64,000 nt of DNA from Myxococcus stipitatus. GTDB taxonomy: Bacteria > Myxococcota > Myxococcia > Myxococcales > Myxococcaceae. A model generated the notes under the pieces. It had not been told where the DNA came from, did not search any database, and worked only from the letters and a program-made list of their open reading frames with translations. Location of the stretch: assembly GCF_038561935.1 (NCBI RefSeq), contig NZ_CP102770.1, positions 3,410,001 through 3,474,000 of the forward strand, in the 5' to 3' direction. Made by a program: the position numbers and the translations under genes. Of the stretch, positions 56,083 to 64,000 are shown one piece after another; positions within the stretch are counted from its first letter, which is position 1, and every line of letters begins with the position of its first letter.

Positions 56083-56895
56083 ATGACCTGCATGCACTGG
56101 CGCTGGCGTGTCGCCGCCACCCAGCGAGAGCTCGATGACGTGGCGCGCATCCGCTGGGCGGTCTTCGGCGGAGAGATGGGACTGTTGCCCGCGCAGTCCG
56201 CGCTGTCTCGGCGGGAGGTGACGTGTGTCGACACGCTCGACACCACGGTGCACGTGCTCGTCTACGCCGGCCACGAGCCGGTGGCGACCCTGCGCGTGGC
56301 GCTGCCCAACGCGGAGGTCGCGGCGAACCAGGGCGGGAAGGTCGGCCTCGAGATGGAGCAGCGCGTGGACCTCTCGGGTCTGCTCCAGCCGGGCCGGGTG
56401 GTCGCGGAGCCGTCTCGCTTCTGTGTGTTGCCGAAGTGGCGGCGCTCGGAGGCCGTCACGTGGCTGCAGGCGGGCATGTACGTGGAGAGCGTGCGGCGGG
56501 GCGTGACGCACTGGATCGCGTCCACGAACCTGGAGACGGACTCGCCCGAGGACGCGCTCCTCGCCTGGCGGGTGGCGGAGCACCGGGGCTGGCTGAGTCC
56601 GAACTGGCGCGTGGCCGTGCCGGATCCGCGGAGCGCTCCGGTGCAGCCTCGCAATCCGTACTACACGTCCGAGGAGCGGGCGCGGGCGGCGCAGGGGCAG
56701 TTGGAGGGGCTGCGGCTGCCCCGGGCGCCCGTGCTCTTCGCGCGGACGATGGGGGCGCGCTTCATCTCGGAGCCGCTCTTCGACACGTATTTCAAGTGGT
56801 TCACGCTGCCGCTCGTCATGGCGCTCGATGAAGTTCCGGCTGACTCCGTGGCGTGCTTCCGCGCGCTGGAGCAAGGCCTGCGTCCCGCCGCCTAG
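56083..56895 (+). CDS. GNAT-fold N-acyltransferase, LuxI/FeeM-like
   Basis: A 270-aa protein with good RBS (AGGAGAG) before ATG 56083. The first half matches autoinducer-synthase-like or N-acyl-amino-acid-synthase (FeeM) folds: VARIRWAVFGGEMGLL (R..VF...E.G), VDTLDTTVHVLVYAGHEPVATLRVALPN (D..D...H.LV.....V.TLR), and VVAEPSRFCVLPKWRRSEAV. These enzymes join an acyl chain to an amino acid or SAM. The C-terminal extension of ~80 residues is longer than in LuxI. It is followed by a diiron-type enzyme 79 nt downstream on the same strand, and a LuxR regulator converges. The assignment is by motif only. Confidence 0.7.
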   Translation: MTCMHWRWRVAATQRELDDVARIRWAVFGGEMGLLPAQSALSRREVTCVDTLDTTVHVLVYAGHEPVATLRVALPNAEVAANQGGKVGLEMEQRVDLSGLLQPGRVVAEPSRFCVLPKWRRSEAVTWLQAGMYVESVRRGVTHWIASTNLETDSPEDALLAWRVAEHRGWLSPNWRVAVPDPRSAPVQPRNPYYTSEERARAAQGQLEGLRLPRAPVLFARTMGARFISEPLFDTYFKWFTLPLVMALDEVPADSVACFRALEQGLRPAA

Positions 56896-56974
56896 GCCGG
56901 GACGGTTTCTCTCTTCCCTTCACCTTCAACACGCAGTGACCGGGAGCCCCCAGGGCACCGGAGAGGAGACGTAC

Positions 56975-57685
56975 GTGCAGACTCAGACGGAGAATGGCGT
57001 GGGAGTGAGCTGGCTGGCGGCGCTGGACGTGGAGGCGCGAGGCCTGGTGGCGGCGGTGGATGCACGGCCCGATGGCCGGCGCCTCTTCGAGGGCACCATC
57101 GACAAGGCGGGCTACATCCACTACCTCGTCCAGACGTACCACTACGCCCGCTGGAGCACGCCCATCCTCCGCGAGGCCGGCGAGCGGTTGCAGCAGCTGG
57201 GCCGCCACCCGGAGCTCGCGGAGTTGTTGGTCCAGAAGGGGGAGGAGGAGCGGGGGCACGACCGGTGGTTGCTGTCGGACCTGAAGAACCTGGGGTGCTC
57301 GGAGGAGTCCGTGGAGACGGCGGTGCGGTGCCCGGCGGTGGAGGCCTATACCGGGTGGAACTTCTTCACGTCGCGTTCGGGCGTGCCCACGGCCGCGCTG
57401 GGGACGGCGTACGTGCTGGAGTACCTGTCGCAGACGCGCGCGGGCGTGTGGGCCGAGCGGCTGCGGAAGGTGTCCACCATTCCGAACATCCGCAAGTCGG
57501 TGACGTTCCTGCGCAGCCACGGGGCGCTGGACGGAGACCACGTCGCGGAGATGGCGCGGCTCTTCGCGGGGCTGACGGAGCCGGAGGACCAGGAGGCGAT
57601 CCTCTTCTCGGCCCGGGTCGCCCGGAGCGTCTACCCGTGCATCTTCCGCGAGGGCGTCACGGCCGCTCTACCCCGCGAGAGGTAG
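56975..57685 (+). CDS. Haem-oxygenase-like diiron enzyme (HDO family)
   Basis: A 236-aa, all-helical protein with GTG start 56975 after GAGGAG. Motifs of iron-containing redox enzymes with a haem-oxygenase-like fold are YLVQTYHYARWSTPILREA, GEEERGHDRWLLSDLK (E90-92, H95), EYLSQ (E149) and GALDGDHVAEM (H189). Such enzymes use a non-haem diiron centre to cleave or desaturate fatty or amino-acid substrates (UndA, SznF-type). It lies behind the LuxI/FeeM-like gene and probably shares its transcript, suggesting successive steps in one pathway (inference). Confidence 0.8.
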   Translation: MQTQTENGVGVSWLAALDVEARGLVAAVDARPDGRRLFEGTIDKAGYIHYLVQTYHYARWSTPILREAGERLQQLGRHPELAELLVQKGEEERGHDRWLLSDLKNLGCSEESVETAVRCPAVEAYTGWNFFTSRSGVPTAALGTAYVLEYLSQTRAGVWAERLRKVSTIPNIRKSVTFLRSHGALDGDHVAEMARLFAGLTEPEDQEAILFSARVARSVYPCIFREGVTAALPRER

Positions 57686-57728
57686 AGACACCGGCATGCG
57701 GGCTGGGAGAACCTCTCGTTTGAACGCA

Positions 57729-57747
57729 AGCCTTCGGGAGGCTCTTT
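57729..57747 (+). terminator. Intrinsic terminator after the HDO gene
   Basis: A 5-bp stem AGCCT/AGGCT around TCGGG is followed by CTTT, 43 nt after the stop. A second stem, CCCTCGCG (57758-57765) with CGCGAGGG (57781-57788), lies between it and the convergent LuxR stop. Confidence 0.6.
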
Positions 57748-57801
57748 CCCATGTCATCCCTCGCGGCACATTCCACCTGTCGCGAGGGCGTGCGGGTCAC
57801 A

Positions 57802-58899
57802 TCAGACGGGTCTGTTGAGGTGGGCGACCTGGTAGAGGAAGTCGGCGCGGCAGTCGACGCCCAGCTTGTCGAAGAGGTTTCGCACGTGCGTCTTGACTGT
57901 CTCGCCGGAGATCTCGAGCTCATCGGCGATCTGCCCGTTGGACCAGTTGCGAAGCACGCCCCTCGCGACGTCGAGCTCGCGGGGGGTGAGCTTGCGTTGC
58001 ATGTGGAAGGGGAGGGGGATGGAGTGGGGGAGCTCGGACAGGAGGAGGGCCCACTTGGGGGTGCCGTCATCGGCGGGCAGCTCGACGAACCGGCACGTGC
58101 GGTAGCCCTCGGGATGGGTGCGGACCCAGAGGTTCTTCCCGAGGCGCGCGTCCGAGTCCATTTTCATGAGGGCGTCCAGCTGCTCCTTGAGGACGCGTGG
58201 CAGCCCGGAGGTCATGTCGAAGTCTGACGGAGTGGGGAACCAGCGCTCCAGCAGCAGGGTGGCGAGGGGCGTGCGGAACACCTCGCGGGCGGGTGGTTCG
58301 AGGAGGAGAAAGGCGGAGTTCTTGCGGAGGTAGAGCTCTTGGAGCAGCTGCGCGCCGGCGGCCATGCTCTGGACGGCCTGGCAGTTGTCCAAGGTCGTCG
58401 CCCAGGTGCTGGTGATGCTGGAGAGGGCGACGGCGTTCTGGGCGGAGAAGGGGCGTCGCTCGTGCCGGTAGAAAGCGAGGGCGGCGACGAGGCCCGGGCT
58501 GATGGGCACGAGGACGGCCATGATGTGTTCGAAGGGCAGCTTCAATTCCAGGCTGCGTTGGTAGATGAGGGTGCCTTCGTACTCCGCGCGGGAGAGCAGC
58601 TGGGTGTCGAAGACAGGCACGCCGGGCCGGGCGAGGATGGGGGCTCGGAGGAAGTCCTGGTCGACCAGGCCCGCATACTCATTGAGGATGGGAATGGGGG
58701 TGCCTGGGACGTGCCATCGGAAGTCGATGGATGGCGCGAGGCGCATGATGCACAGGGCCATCGAGTCGGCCTGGACGAACTCGAGCAGCGGCTTTCGAGT
58801 CGCTTCCAGGAGCTTCGGCAGGAATGGCGAGTTGAGGGCTGCGGTGACCTTCTCCCGGACCAAGAGTTCACTTGAGGTGAAGTCGGCTGGGTTGAACAT
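57802..58899 (-). CDS. LuxR-family transcriptional regulator
   Basis: A 365-aa regulator. The C-terminal HTH is RKLTPRELDVARGVLRNWSNGQIADELEISGETVKTHVRNLFDKLGV, shown in part: LTPRELDVA and ISGETVKTHVRNLFDKLG. The N-terminal ~200 residues look GAF-like (PVFDTQLLS, HIMAVLVPISPGLVAALAFY) rather than the classical autoinducer-binding domain. ATG 58899 follows GGAGAG. It converges with the acyltransferase/HDO pair and may sense their product, or control them; neither is proven. Confidence 0.92.
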   Translation of the reverse strand: MFNPADFTSSELLVREKVTAALNSPFLPKLLEATRKPLLEFVQADSMALCIMRLAPSIDFRWHVPGTPIPILNEYAGLVDQDFLRAPILARPGVPVFDTQLLSRAEYEGTLIYQRSLELKLPFEHIMAVLVPISPGLVAALAFYRHERRPFSAQNAVALSSITSTWATTLDNCQAVQSMAAGAQLLQELYLRKNSAFLLLEPPAREVFRTPLATLLLERWFPTPSDFDMTSGLPRVLKEQLDALMKMDSDARLGKNLWVRTHPEGYRTCRFVELPADDGTPKWALLLSELPHSIPLPFHMQRKLTPRELDVARGVLRNWSNGQIADELEISGETVKTHVRNLFDKLGVDCRADFLYQVAHLNRPV

Positions 58900-59096
58900 C
58901 CGGCTCTCCTTGTCAGGCAACCCCGTGAGGTGTGCGGGGATGTCCCTACTTATAGGCCCATGCTGAAAATCATTCCCTACCTCTCAGGGGTGATTGACGG
59001 AAAACCAATCGAGCCCGGCCCCGGGGGTGATGGGTCAAGGGAGACACGGTGGGGAGCAGGCAACCCGGTGGGGGTGCCATTGCCACACACAAGTGG

Positions 59097-59342
59097 GGCG
59101 GGTGAGGTGGTCGAGTGCTGAGTGCCATTGGGTGACTTGCCCGGACGTCACCTCGAGGTGCGCAAGCCCCAGCTGGCAAGAGTGCTCCAGCTCGGCGGAC
59201 CGGAGAGGGCTCCCCGGTGATGGCGAATGAAGTCTTTGTCGTTCTGGCCTTTGTCCGCGCGGAGCATGTCGTTGACCTCGGGCTCCTTGCTGAGCGCGAT
59301 GTCTTCGGGGCTCTTCAGTTCCGGCCGATGGGACAGGGGAGC
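59097..59342 (-). pseudogene. Partial, degenerate copy of the gene at 63,271
   Basis: The minus strand reads LSHRPELKSPEDIALSKEPE and VNDMLRADKGQNDKDFIRHH, nearly identical to LSHRPDLKNPEDIALSKEPE in the protein at 63,271-63,834. DNA similarity continues in the 3' part to GTGGTCGAGTGCTGAGTGCCATT, but the frame is lost by indels. Only the last ~80 codons of the gene are represented and no start is available. Confidence 0.8.
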
Positions 59343-59446
59343 TCTCCTTTCAACAGCGCCAGCGATTTCGGCCGCTCGGCAGCGGGACCGCCGCCAGCAC
59401 AACAAACCCTGGCGGCAGTCATTGTTTCGGCGCCCCTCGCGCGGGC

Positions 59447-60382
59447 CTACTGCGAGCGCGCGTTCATCGCCTCGGCCTTCTTCCGTGCATCCTCCAGAGG
59501 GGGCACGTTCCACTTCGCGCGCTCCTCATCGGTGATGGAGGGGTCCACGGCGTACAGCTCCCACTTGCCTTCCACGACGCGGAACTGCGTCCCGTACAAC
59601 TGGGGCTTGCCCAGGTTCATCAGCTCGCGGTCCTTCGAGGCCGCCGCGAGCCAGCGTGCCTGCTTGAGCGTCGGGTCCAGCTCCGAGGCCTTCACCGCGA
59701 GCGAGTGCGAGCGCTGGAAGTCGGCCACCTCCTTGCCATGCTGGAACACCATGGCCGCGTGGAAGTAGTCGAGCGCCACCTTCGCGCCGCCCTCGTCCAG
59801 AATCTGCTGCACGCGCGCCCGCCGTGCCTCGTCCCGAGCGCTGACGACCTTCCAGTCGAGCTTCGTCACGTCGGAGACCATCCGGTCACCCTGGTCCGCC
59901 TCGTAGATGCCGAGCAACTCCTCGTTCGCGCCCTTCAGGGTCGCCTTCTTGTTGGCCTTCGTCTGGGCGATGACCTCCGCCCACCGCGCATCCGAATGCA
60001 GCGCCGTCAGATCCGTGTCCCGCTCGATGTGGGCCGCGTTCTTGAATCCGCGCTCGTTCGCGAGCCGCAGCTGCGCGAAGGCCGCCTCCTTGTCTCCGGC
60101 CAACGCCTGGCAACACGCGACGGAATAGGCGCTGTTCTCATCCGCGGCCGGGTCCGCCCGGTCGGCCTCGCTGAGCAGCCGCGCGCACTCGACGTACTGT
60201 TTCTGCTCGTAGGCCGCCATCCCTTGTGCCCGCAGGGCCTTGACGTCCACGGGCGCGCTCACGGTCGCCGGAGCAGTGGCAGGCGCAGGCGCCTGCGAGG
60301 AGGTCGCGCAGCCGGGCGACAAGGTGAGGGCACATGCGGCGATACAGATTCCCGCCAACGGCTTCCATCGCTTCGCGAGCAT
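59447..60382 (-). CDS. TPR-like lipoprotein, 311 aa
   Basis: A lipoprotein with signal MLAKRWKPLAGICIAACALTLSPGC; the lipobox LSPGC puts Cys25 at the N-terminus of the mature form. An Ala/Pro linker follows, then tetratricopeptide-like helices (LRAQGMAAYEQKQYVECARLLSEAD, AYSVACCQALAGDKEAAFAQLRLA). The C-terminal half includes YGTQFRVVEGKWELYAVDP and ends ARKKAEAMNARSQ. RBS GAAGGAAG precedes ATG 60382. A scaffold or protein-binding function at the outer membrane is likely from TPRs. No partner is evident. Confidence 0.87.
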   Translation of the reverse strand: MLAKRWKPLAGICIAACALTLSPGCATSSQAPAPATAPATVSAPVDVKALRAQGMAAYEQKQYVECARLLSEADRADPAADENSAYSVACCQALAGDKEAAFAQLRLANERGFKNAAHIERDTDLTALHSDARWAEVIAQTKANKKATLKGANEELLGIYEADQGDRMVSDVTKLDWKVVSARDEARRARVQQILDEGGAKVALDYFHAAMVFQHGKEVADFQRSHSLAVKASELDPTLKQARWLAAASKDRELMNLGKPQLYGTQFRVVEGKWELYAVDPSITDEERAKWNVPPLEDARKKAEAMNARSQ

Positions 60383-60551
60383 CGGGCTTCCTTCTGGGGT
60401 TCCACCCACCACGGGGAAAGCCCACTCATATCCCAGCCTCGAGCGAGCAGTGGCCTGTTCGTGTCTTGGGAGCACGGTGCGCACTCTTCCGCTGCACCTG
60501 CAACGGACATTCGGTCACCAGGTCTGATGCCGGGCCCGTCAGGAACTCCGG

Positions 60552-60785
60552 CTATATCTTGGCGACGATGATTCCTTGGGCCGTCACGAAGCCGTCCAGT
60601 CGTGTGTGACGGTGGTCCGTGGGGTGCAACAGGAACGCGCAGAAGTGGCCTGGAATCATCAGCGCAAACTGGAGCGGCGAGACTTCGGCTTCGATGTCGA
60701 CCTTGTCCGCCGGCAGGGTGCCAACAGCGTGGGACTGCACACCCGACGGCGTGGGTGCGGCGAACGCCTCGACCGGGATGCGCAC
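60552..60785 (-). CDS. Possible small hypothetical protein, 77 aa
   Basis: A short frame with protein-like composition: VRIPVEAFAAPTPSGVQSHA, then LPADKVDIEAEVSPLQFALM and DGFVTAQGIIVAKI at the end. The pattern looks like a beta-sandwich domain. The frame has no obvious RBS at GTG 60785 and is open for several codons upstream, so it may be a fragment of a longer ancestor. Third codon positions are only moderately GC-rich. Confidence 0.35.
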   Translation of the reverse strand: MRIPVEAFAAPTPSGVQSHAVGTLPADKVDIEAEVSPLQFALMIPGHFCAFLLHPTDHRHTRLDGFVTAQGIIVAKI

Positions 60786-60820
60786 TGTCGACGAGCGTCT
60801 GCCGTTGATGGACGCGCTCC

Positions 60821-60934
60821 CTAGAGCATGACGACTCCGAACAGAATCCCCAGGGCGACCCCGATGACCGGGTCATTCTTGCGAGCGGGCCGCGTGGGCG
60901 GTTCTGGATGAATCCAGCTCGGGTCGATGCTCAT
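60821..60934 (-). CDS. Possible small tail-anchored peptide, 37 aa
   Basis: A 37-codon frame from ATG 60934: a Pro/Arg-rich start (SWIHPEPPTRPARKNDP), then a hydrophobic C-terminal helix (VIGVALGILFGVVML) suitable for membrane insertion. An in-frame ATG at 61018 would give 65 aa. There is no strong RBS. Reported with low confidence. Confidence 0.3.
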   Translation of the reverse strand: MSIDPSWIHPEPPTRPARKNDPVIGVALGILFGVVML

Positions 60935-61128
60935 TCGGCGCTCATCGGGTCTGGGGCCTGAACCCACGCCCTCCACGGGAAGGGGAGCGGACACCTCCAT
61001 CGTGAGCGGCGACCACATTCCAGTGGCGTGCCCGCGGATGGATGCACGGGCTTCACTCCGCAGCGCAGGTGTTCTCGTCCACCATGGATGCCATCGCGAG
61101 GGGAGGGCACCCGAGGAGCGATGTGTCC

Positions 61129-61674
61129 CTATTTCCAGGGGTAGGACGGCCCGAAGGTGCTGCGGTTGCTCAGCTCGATGGGGAGCTTTCCTGTCAGGAC
61201 GAGCCCCACCTCCCGGCCCTGCCGGACGCGGCCGGGGACGCCATCCGGGCCGAGTCCGCCGCCCTTGGCGCTCAGGGGAATGCCGATGCGCACGCCCAGG
61301 GACCCGTAGATGCCCGTGAGGAATGGGGTGATCTGCAGCCCCGTGGTGGGCAGGTGCTCCTGGGTTCCCGTGGAATGGTAGACGCCCAGCTCCAGTCCGG
61401 CGAGGAGGAGGGTGCCCTGGATGCCGCAGGCGAGGCGGGCGTGCCCCTGGGGCATCCACTGGGCCTGGGCGAAGGCCCCCAGACTGCGGATGTCGTTCAC
61501 CCAGTTGAGGGTGGTCTCCAGCCCCAGTCCGAAGCGGGGTTTGTCCGTGAGGTCGTTGATGCTCACGAGCGGGCCGACGGTGAGCCAGTGCTCATCCTGG
61601 GGAAAGGCGACTTGTGCCCGCGATGCGAAGGGGAGGAGGACGAGGAAGAGGGCGAGGAGGAGACGTGGGGACAT
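61129..61674 (-). CDS. Secreted beta-rich protein, outer-membrane-like, 181 aa
   Basis: ATG 61674 starts a signal peptide (MSPRLLLALFLVLLPFASRAQ). The mature protein is made of short alternating strands (HWLTVGPLVSIND, RFGLGLETTLNWVND, HARLACGIQGTLLLAGLELGVY, YGSLGVRIGIPLS, VGLVLTGKLPIEL), a pattern seen in small beta-barrels. Aromatic residues end many strands. The last strand, FGPSYPWK, is not the usual Phe-terminated barrel signal. The family is not identified. Confidence 0.75.
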   Translation of the reverse strand: MSPRLLLALFLVLLPFASRAQVAFPQDEHWLTVGPLVSINDLTDKPRFGLGLETTLNWVNDIRSLGAFAQAQWMPQGHARLACGIQGTLLLAGLELGVYHSTGTQEHLPTTGLQITPFLTGIYGSLGVRIGIPLSAKGGGLGPDGVPGRVRQGREVGLVLTGKLPIELSNRSTFGPSYPWK

Positions 61675-61811
61675 GGTGTGCTGGAGTTGCAACGCGCGGA
61701 CCCCGATGAAGTCTCAGCGGGACAGGGGCAAGGGCGTGTGCAGCGGAGTGCACAGTGCGCAGGGAGTTGCACGAAACGCGGAGAAGCGTCGGCAGTGCGC
61801 CTGTGGCGTGC

Positions 61812-63026
61812 TCAATCGCTCCGCGACGCGATGAGCGCGAGGTTGCGAGGTGACAGACGCGGATCGAAGAGCTGGAGGAGTTCGACCTGGAAGCCGAGTT
61901 CTTCCAGGCGCATCGCACGATCCAGCAGGAGGACGACCTCCAACGCCCTCGCGAATCGGTCCCTCAGCAGATGGCAGAGGAGGAGGTCCCTCGTCTCGGT
62001 GCGAACGGACACCTCGAAGGCATCCAGCTGGGCGGCTGTCATGCCGATATCGAGTCCCAGTCGCTCCAATCGGTCGCGCGCGTAGACGGCGAAGGGGCTG
62101 TCATAGAGTCCTTTGGGTGCGTCTCCCGCTCTCACGAAGTCCTGCTCGGGAAAGTGGCGCCTCGCCAGGAGATGGAACGCGAAGCGCCACGCGTACACCC
62201 GTTTCATTCGCGCGAACTCCGCGTCGGTCTTCTGTGGACGTCCCCGCGTCGTCAGCGCCAGGGCATGTGGGGTGAATGGGAGCGGATGCGTGCTCCCGAA
62301 GCGAGAGATGGGGTAGTCCCGCGGGATCTCCAGCTTGTCGTAGCAGCAGCCGATGTTCAGGACGAAGCCCGCCCTCTGGCTCTTCCGGAGCTGCGTCAGC
62401 GCGAGTGGCCCGCAGGTGTGCAGACCGAGCGACGCCCGGTCCTGACCGGAGAAGAGCGGATCGATTCGCGGCTGGAGTCCGTCCTCGACGGAGGCCTGGA
62501 TGAAACACAGGGTGTCCCCGCCGGACGGACGCGTTCTCGTCAGCCACCGTCGCCCTTTGTCCTGCAGCGTGGCGTCCCGATCAATGCTGTGGAAGGTCCA
62601 CCCGAACGTCCGAGCACAGAGGCGCGCGAGATGCCCCATGCCGCCGCCGATATCGACCGCTTGTTGGATGAAGCGCGTTCTCGGCCCGAGCAGGGAGAGC
62701 ACCCGCTCGAGCTCGTGGGCCTTCTTGTCGCTGAGCCCCTGCCTCTCCATGACGGTGAGCGGGTGAAGTCCTTCGTGCCACGGCAACGCCGTCAGTTCTT
62801 CGAGTGCGCCGAGAAGCGCACTCAGGGATGCGGGTGGCGCGTCCACGAGTGCCCCCTGGTCCAACTGTCGCTCGCCCGCTTCATCGAGCGACCGGGCATA
62901 GGCGAGCCAGTCCTCGGGATAGGTGGCACCGGACTCGGGCCAACCCTGGAGGATGGAGCGGGACCAGAGCGGGGACCAGGGCCGGAGTTGGTGCGTGAGC
63001 GCCTCGAGCCGCGCCTGGAAGTCCAT
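61812..63026 (-). CDS. METTL25/RRNAD1-like methyltransferase
   Basis: A 404-aa methyltransferase of the Methyltransf_32 (METTL25/RRNAD1) type. The SAM motif is QAVDIGGGMGHLARLCA, the acidic loop is FHSIDRDATLQDKG, and later signatures are ASLGLHTCGPLALTQLRKS and VLNIGCCYDKLEIP. This combination (DIGGG.GH, LHTCG, NIGCCY) is characteristic of the family, best known in eukaryotes. ATG 63026 gives MDFQARLEAL, with a helical N-terminal domain of ~150 residues before the fold. The substrate is unknown; RNA or protein is possible. Confidence 0.87.
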   Translation of the reverse strand: MDFQARLEALTHQLRPWSPLWSRSILQGWPESGATYPEDWLAYARSLDEAGERQLDQGALVDAPPASLSALLGALEELTALPWHEGLHPLTVMERQGLSDKKAHELERVLSLLGPRTRFIQQAVDIGGGMGHLARLCARTFGWTFHSIDRDATLQDKGRRWLTRTRPSGGDTLCFIQASVEDGLQPRIDPLFSGQDRASLGLHTCGPLALTQLRKSQRAGFVLNIGCCYDKLEIPRDYPISRFGSTHPLPFTPHALALTTRGRPQKTDAEFARMKRVYAWRFAFHLLARRHFPEQDFVRAGDAPKGLYDSPFAVYARDRLERLGLDIGMTAAQLDAFEVSVRTETRDLLLCHLLRDRFARALEVVLLLDRAMRLEELGFQVELLQLFDPRLSPRNLALIASRSD

Positions 63027-63270
63027 GGCGGCGCATCCTATGCGCAGCCGTGGTCGTCCGCTGGGACAAGCGAAAGGGGGAGTGTCGCGCACGGCGGCCC
63101 GACCCATCGGCGCAGGGCTTCACTCCGCCCCCGGACCGAGCCCTCCCTGCTCGCTATCCGGTCGAATCGGCGCCGTGACAATGTCTGCGTCAGTCCGCTC
63201 GCTTCGAACTCCTCGGCGGCATGGAGCCATTTCGGAAGAAGAGGGGGCACGATGTGAAGTGCGGAGAACT

Positions 63271-63834
63271 TCAAGTGAAGTGGGTGATGTGGTCGAGCGC
63301 TGAGTGCCATTGGGCGACTTGCGCTGAAGTTACTCCGAGGCGCGCAAGCCACACCTGGAAATAGCGCTCCAACTCGGCGGAGCGGGGATGGGTTCCCCGG
63401 TGATAACGAATGAAGTCCTTGTAGTTCTGGACCTTGTCTGCGCGGAGCATGTCGTTGACCTCGGGCTCCTTGCTGAGCGCGATGTCTTCGGGGTTCTTCA
63501 AGTCCGGCCGATGGGACAGGGCGGCGTTGGCCGTCTCCCGGTAGTCCAGCGCGAGTGCGAGGACGCGCGGGTCGTCACTCACTCCGTCGACAGGTGGCAG
63601 GGAGAGGTCTGCTTTCGTGGCGAGAGCCTGCGACCAGGCGGCTGTGCGCTCATCATCGTCCTGAACCAGAGGGTGCAGGCAGTACGCGCGGTGGGCTTGC
63701 TCAGTCGCGCCCAGGGCGCGTAGGACCCATAGCCCCTCGTCGATGTGGTGCAGGTAGAGAACGCCGGACCGTCGAGCGCGGCGCTGTCCGTAGAACCTCT
63801 GAATCGCGAGGTACTCGCGGGCATTCGCGTCCAT
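63271..63834 (-). CDS. Hypothetical HD-like helical protein, 187 aa
   Basis: A 187-aa, His-rich helical protein. The start MDANAREYLAIQRFYG and LYLHHIDEGLWVLRALGATE (His pair), then AHRAYCLHPLVQDDDE, resemble a divergent HD-type helical metal-binding core. The second half contains LSHRPDLKNPEDIALSKEPE and ends RYFQVWLARLGVTSAQVAQW. No family is confidently matched. ATG 63834 is preferred to an in-frame GTG 60 nt upstream. A degenerate 3' copy lies at 59,097-59,342. Confidence 0.75.
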   Translation of the reverse strand: MDANAREYLAIQRFYGQRRARRSGVLYLHHIDEGLWVLRALGATEQAHRAYCLHPLVQDDDERTAAWSQALATKADLSLPPVDGVSDDPRVLALALDYRETANAALSHRPDLKNPEDIALSKEPEVNDMLRADKVQNYKDFIRYHRGTHPRSAELERYFQVWLARLGVTSAQVAQWHSALDHITHFT

Positions 63835-64000
63835 CCCGAGAGGATGACAGTCAGCCGCGGTGGGTGCCACCTTCGGAATCCCCGTGCCCGACACGAAGCG
63901 AGTCCCCTCGGTCGGGCAATCGTGGGGAGTGGCAGCTGCGAGGGTGCTCCGCTACACCCTCACACGACCTCGCGGTGCGCTTGCTCCACTCGCGGCTCAG

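Overview
The window looks like a chromosomal segment of a myxobacterium (order Myxococcales, probably Myxococcus, Corallococcus or a close relative). Coding DNA is very GC-rich. It carries a DUF2378/TIGR02265 protein (a Myxococcales-restricted family), a TIGR02269-type lipoprotein toxin next to a double-CXXCG protein (the SitA/SitI kin-discrimination system), many lipoproteins and a large nonribosomal peptide synthetase (NRPS). No tRNA, rRNA, CRISPR array or complete insertion sequence was seen.

Layout. 1-11,347 (minus): an MFS exporter followed by an NRPS that runs off the left edge. The NRPS has an unusual N-terminal thioesterase-like domain whose nucleophilic Ser is Ala, then three C-A modules with specificity codes resembling Val-like, Glu and Pro. 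11.6-20.6 kb: assorted genes (DUF2383 protein, Cys-rich protein plus DUF2378 protein, a NimR/NimT-like AraC regulator-MFS pair, a soluble histidine kinase, remnants of an SDR and a LysR gene, an FG-GAP protein). 20.9-27.7 kb: an accessory stretch with an AurF-like diiron protein, two unknown genes, a SitA/SitI pair ended by twin hairpins, and a minus-strand group of secreted proteins. 27.7-34.1 kb: Tat-exported epimerase, purL, msrB and a CBS protein. 34.1-35.6 kb: a catalytic-core threonyl-tRNA synthetase preceded by what reads as a threonine attenuator, with a leader peptide holding seven Thr codons and mutually exclusive hairpins. 35.6-50.0 kb: lipoprotein, OPT transporter, M50-like membrane protease, methyltransferase with upstream 114-bp repeats, an ATP-grasp / PLP decarboxylase / glycosyltransferase group, bpt, hydrolase, GT4 and glnS. 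50.3-55.5 kb: two secreted hydrolases with duplicated promoter and signal peptide flanking a LytS/LytTR two-component pair. 55.5-58.9 kb: a gene with an in-frame TGA, a LuxI/FeeM-like acyltransferase, a haem-oxygenase-like diiron enzyme and a LuxR regulator. 59-64 kb: lipoproteins, small proteins, a METTL25-like methyltransferase and an unknown gene with a partial duplicate 4 kb away.

How genes work together. The MFS-NRPS pair forms a synthesis/export unit. SitA/SitI is a toxin-immunity pair. The thrS leader would tie synthetase expression to charged tRNA-Thr. The 56-59 kb trio could make and sense an acylated metabolite. The strongest candidates for something undescribed are the threonine attenuator, the NRPS pseudo-thioesterase and the acyltransferase/diiron/LuxR locus.
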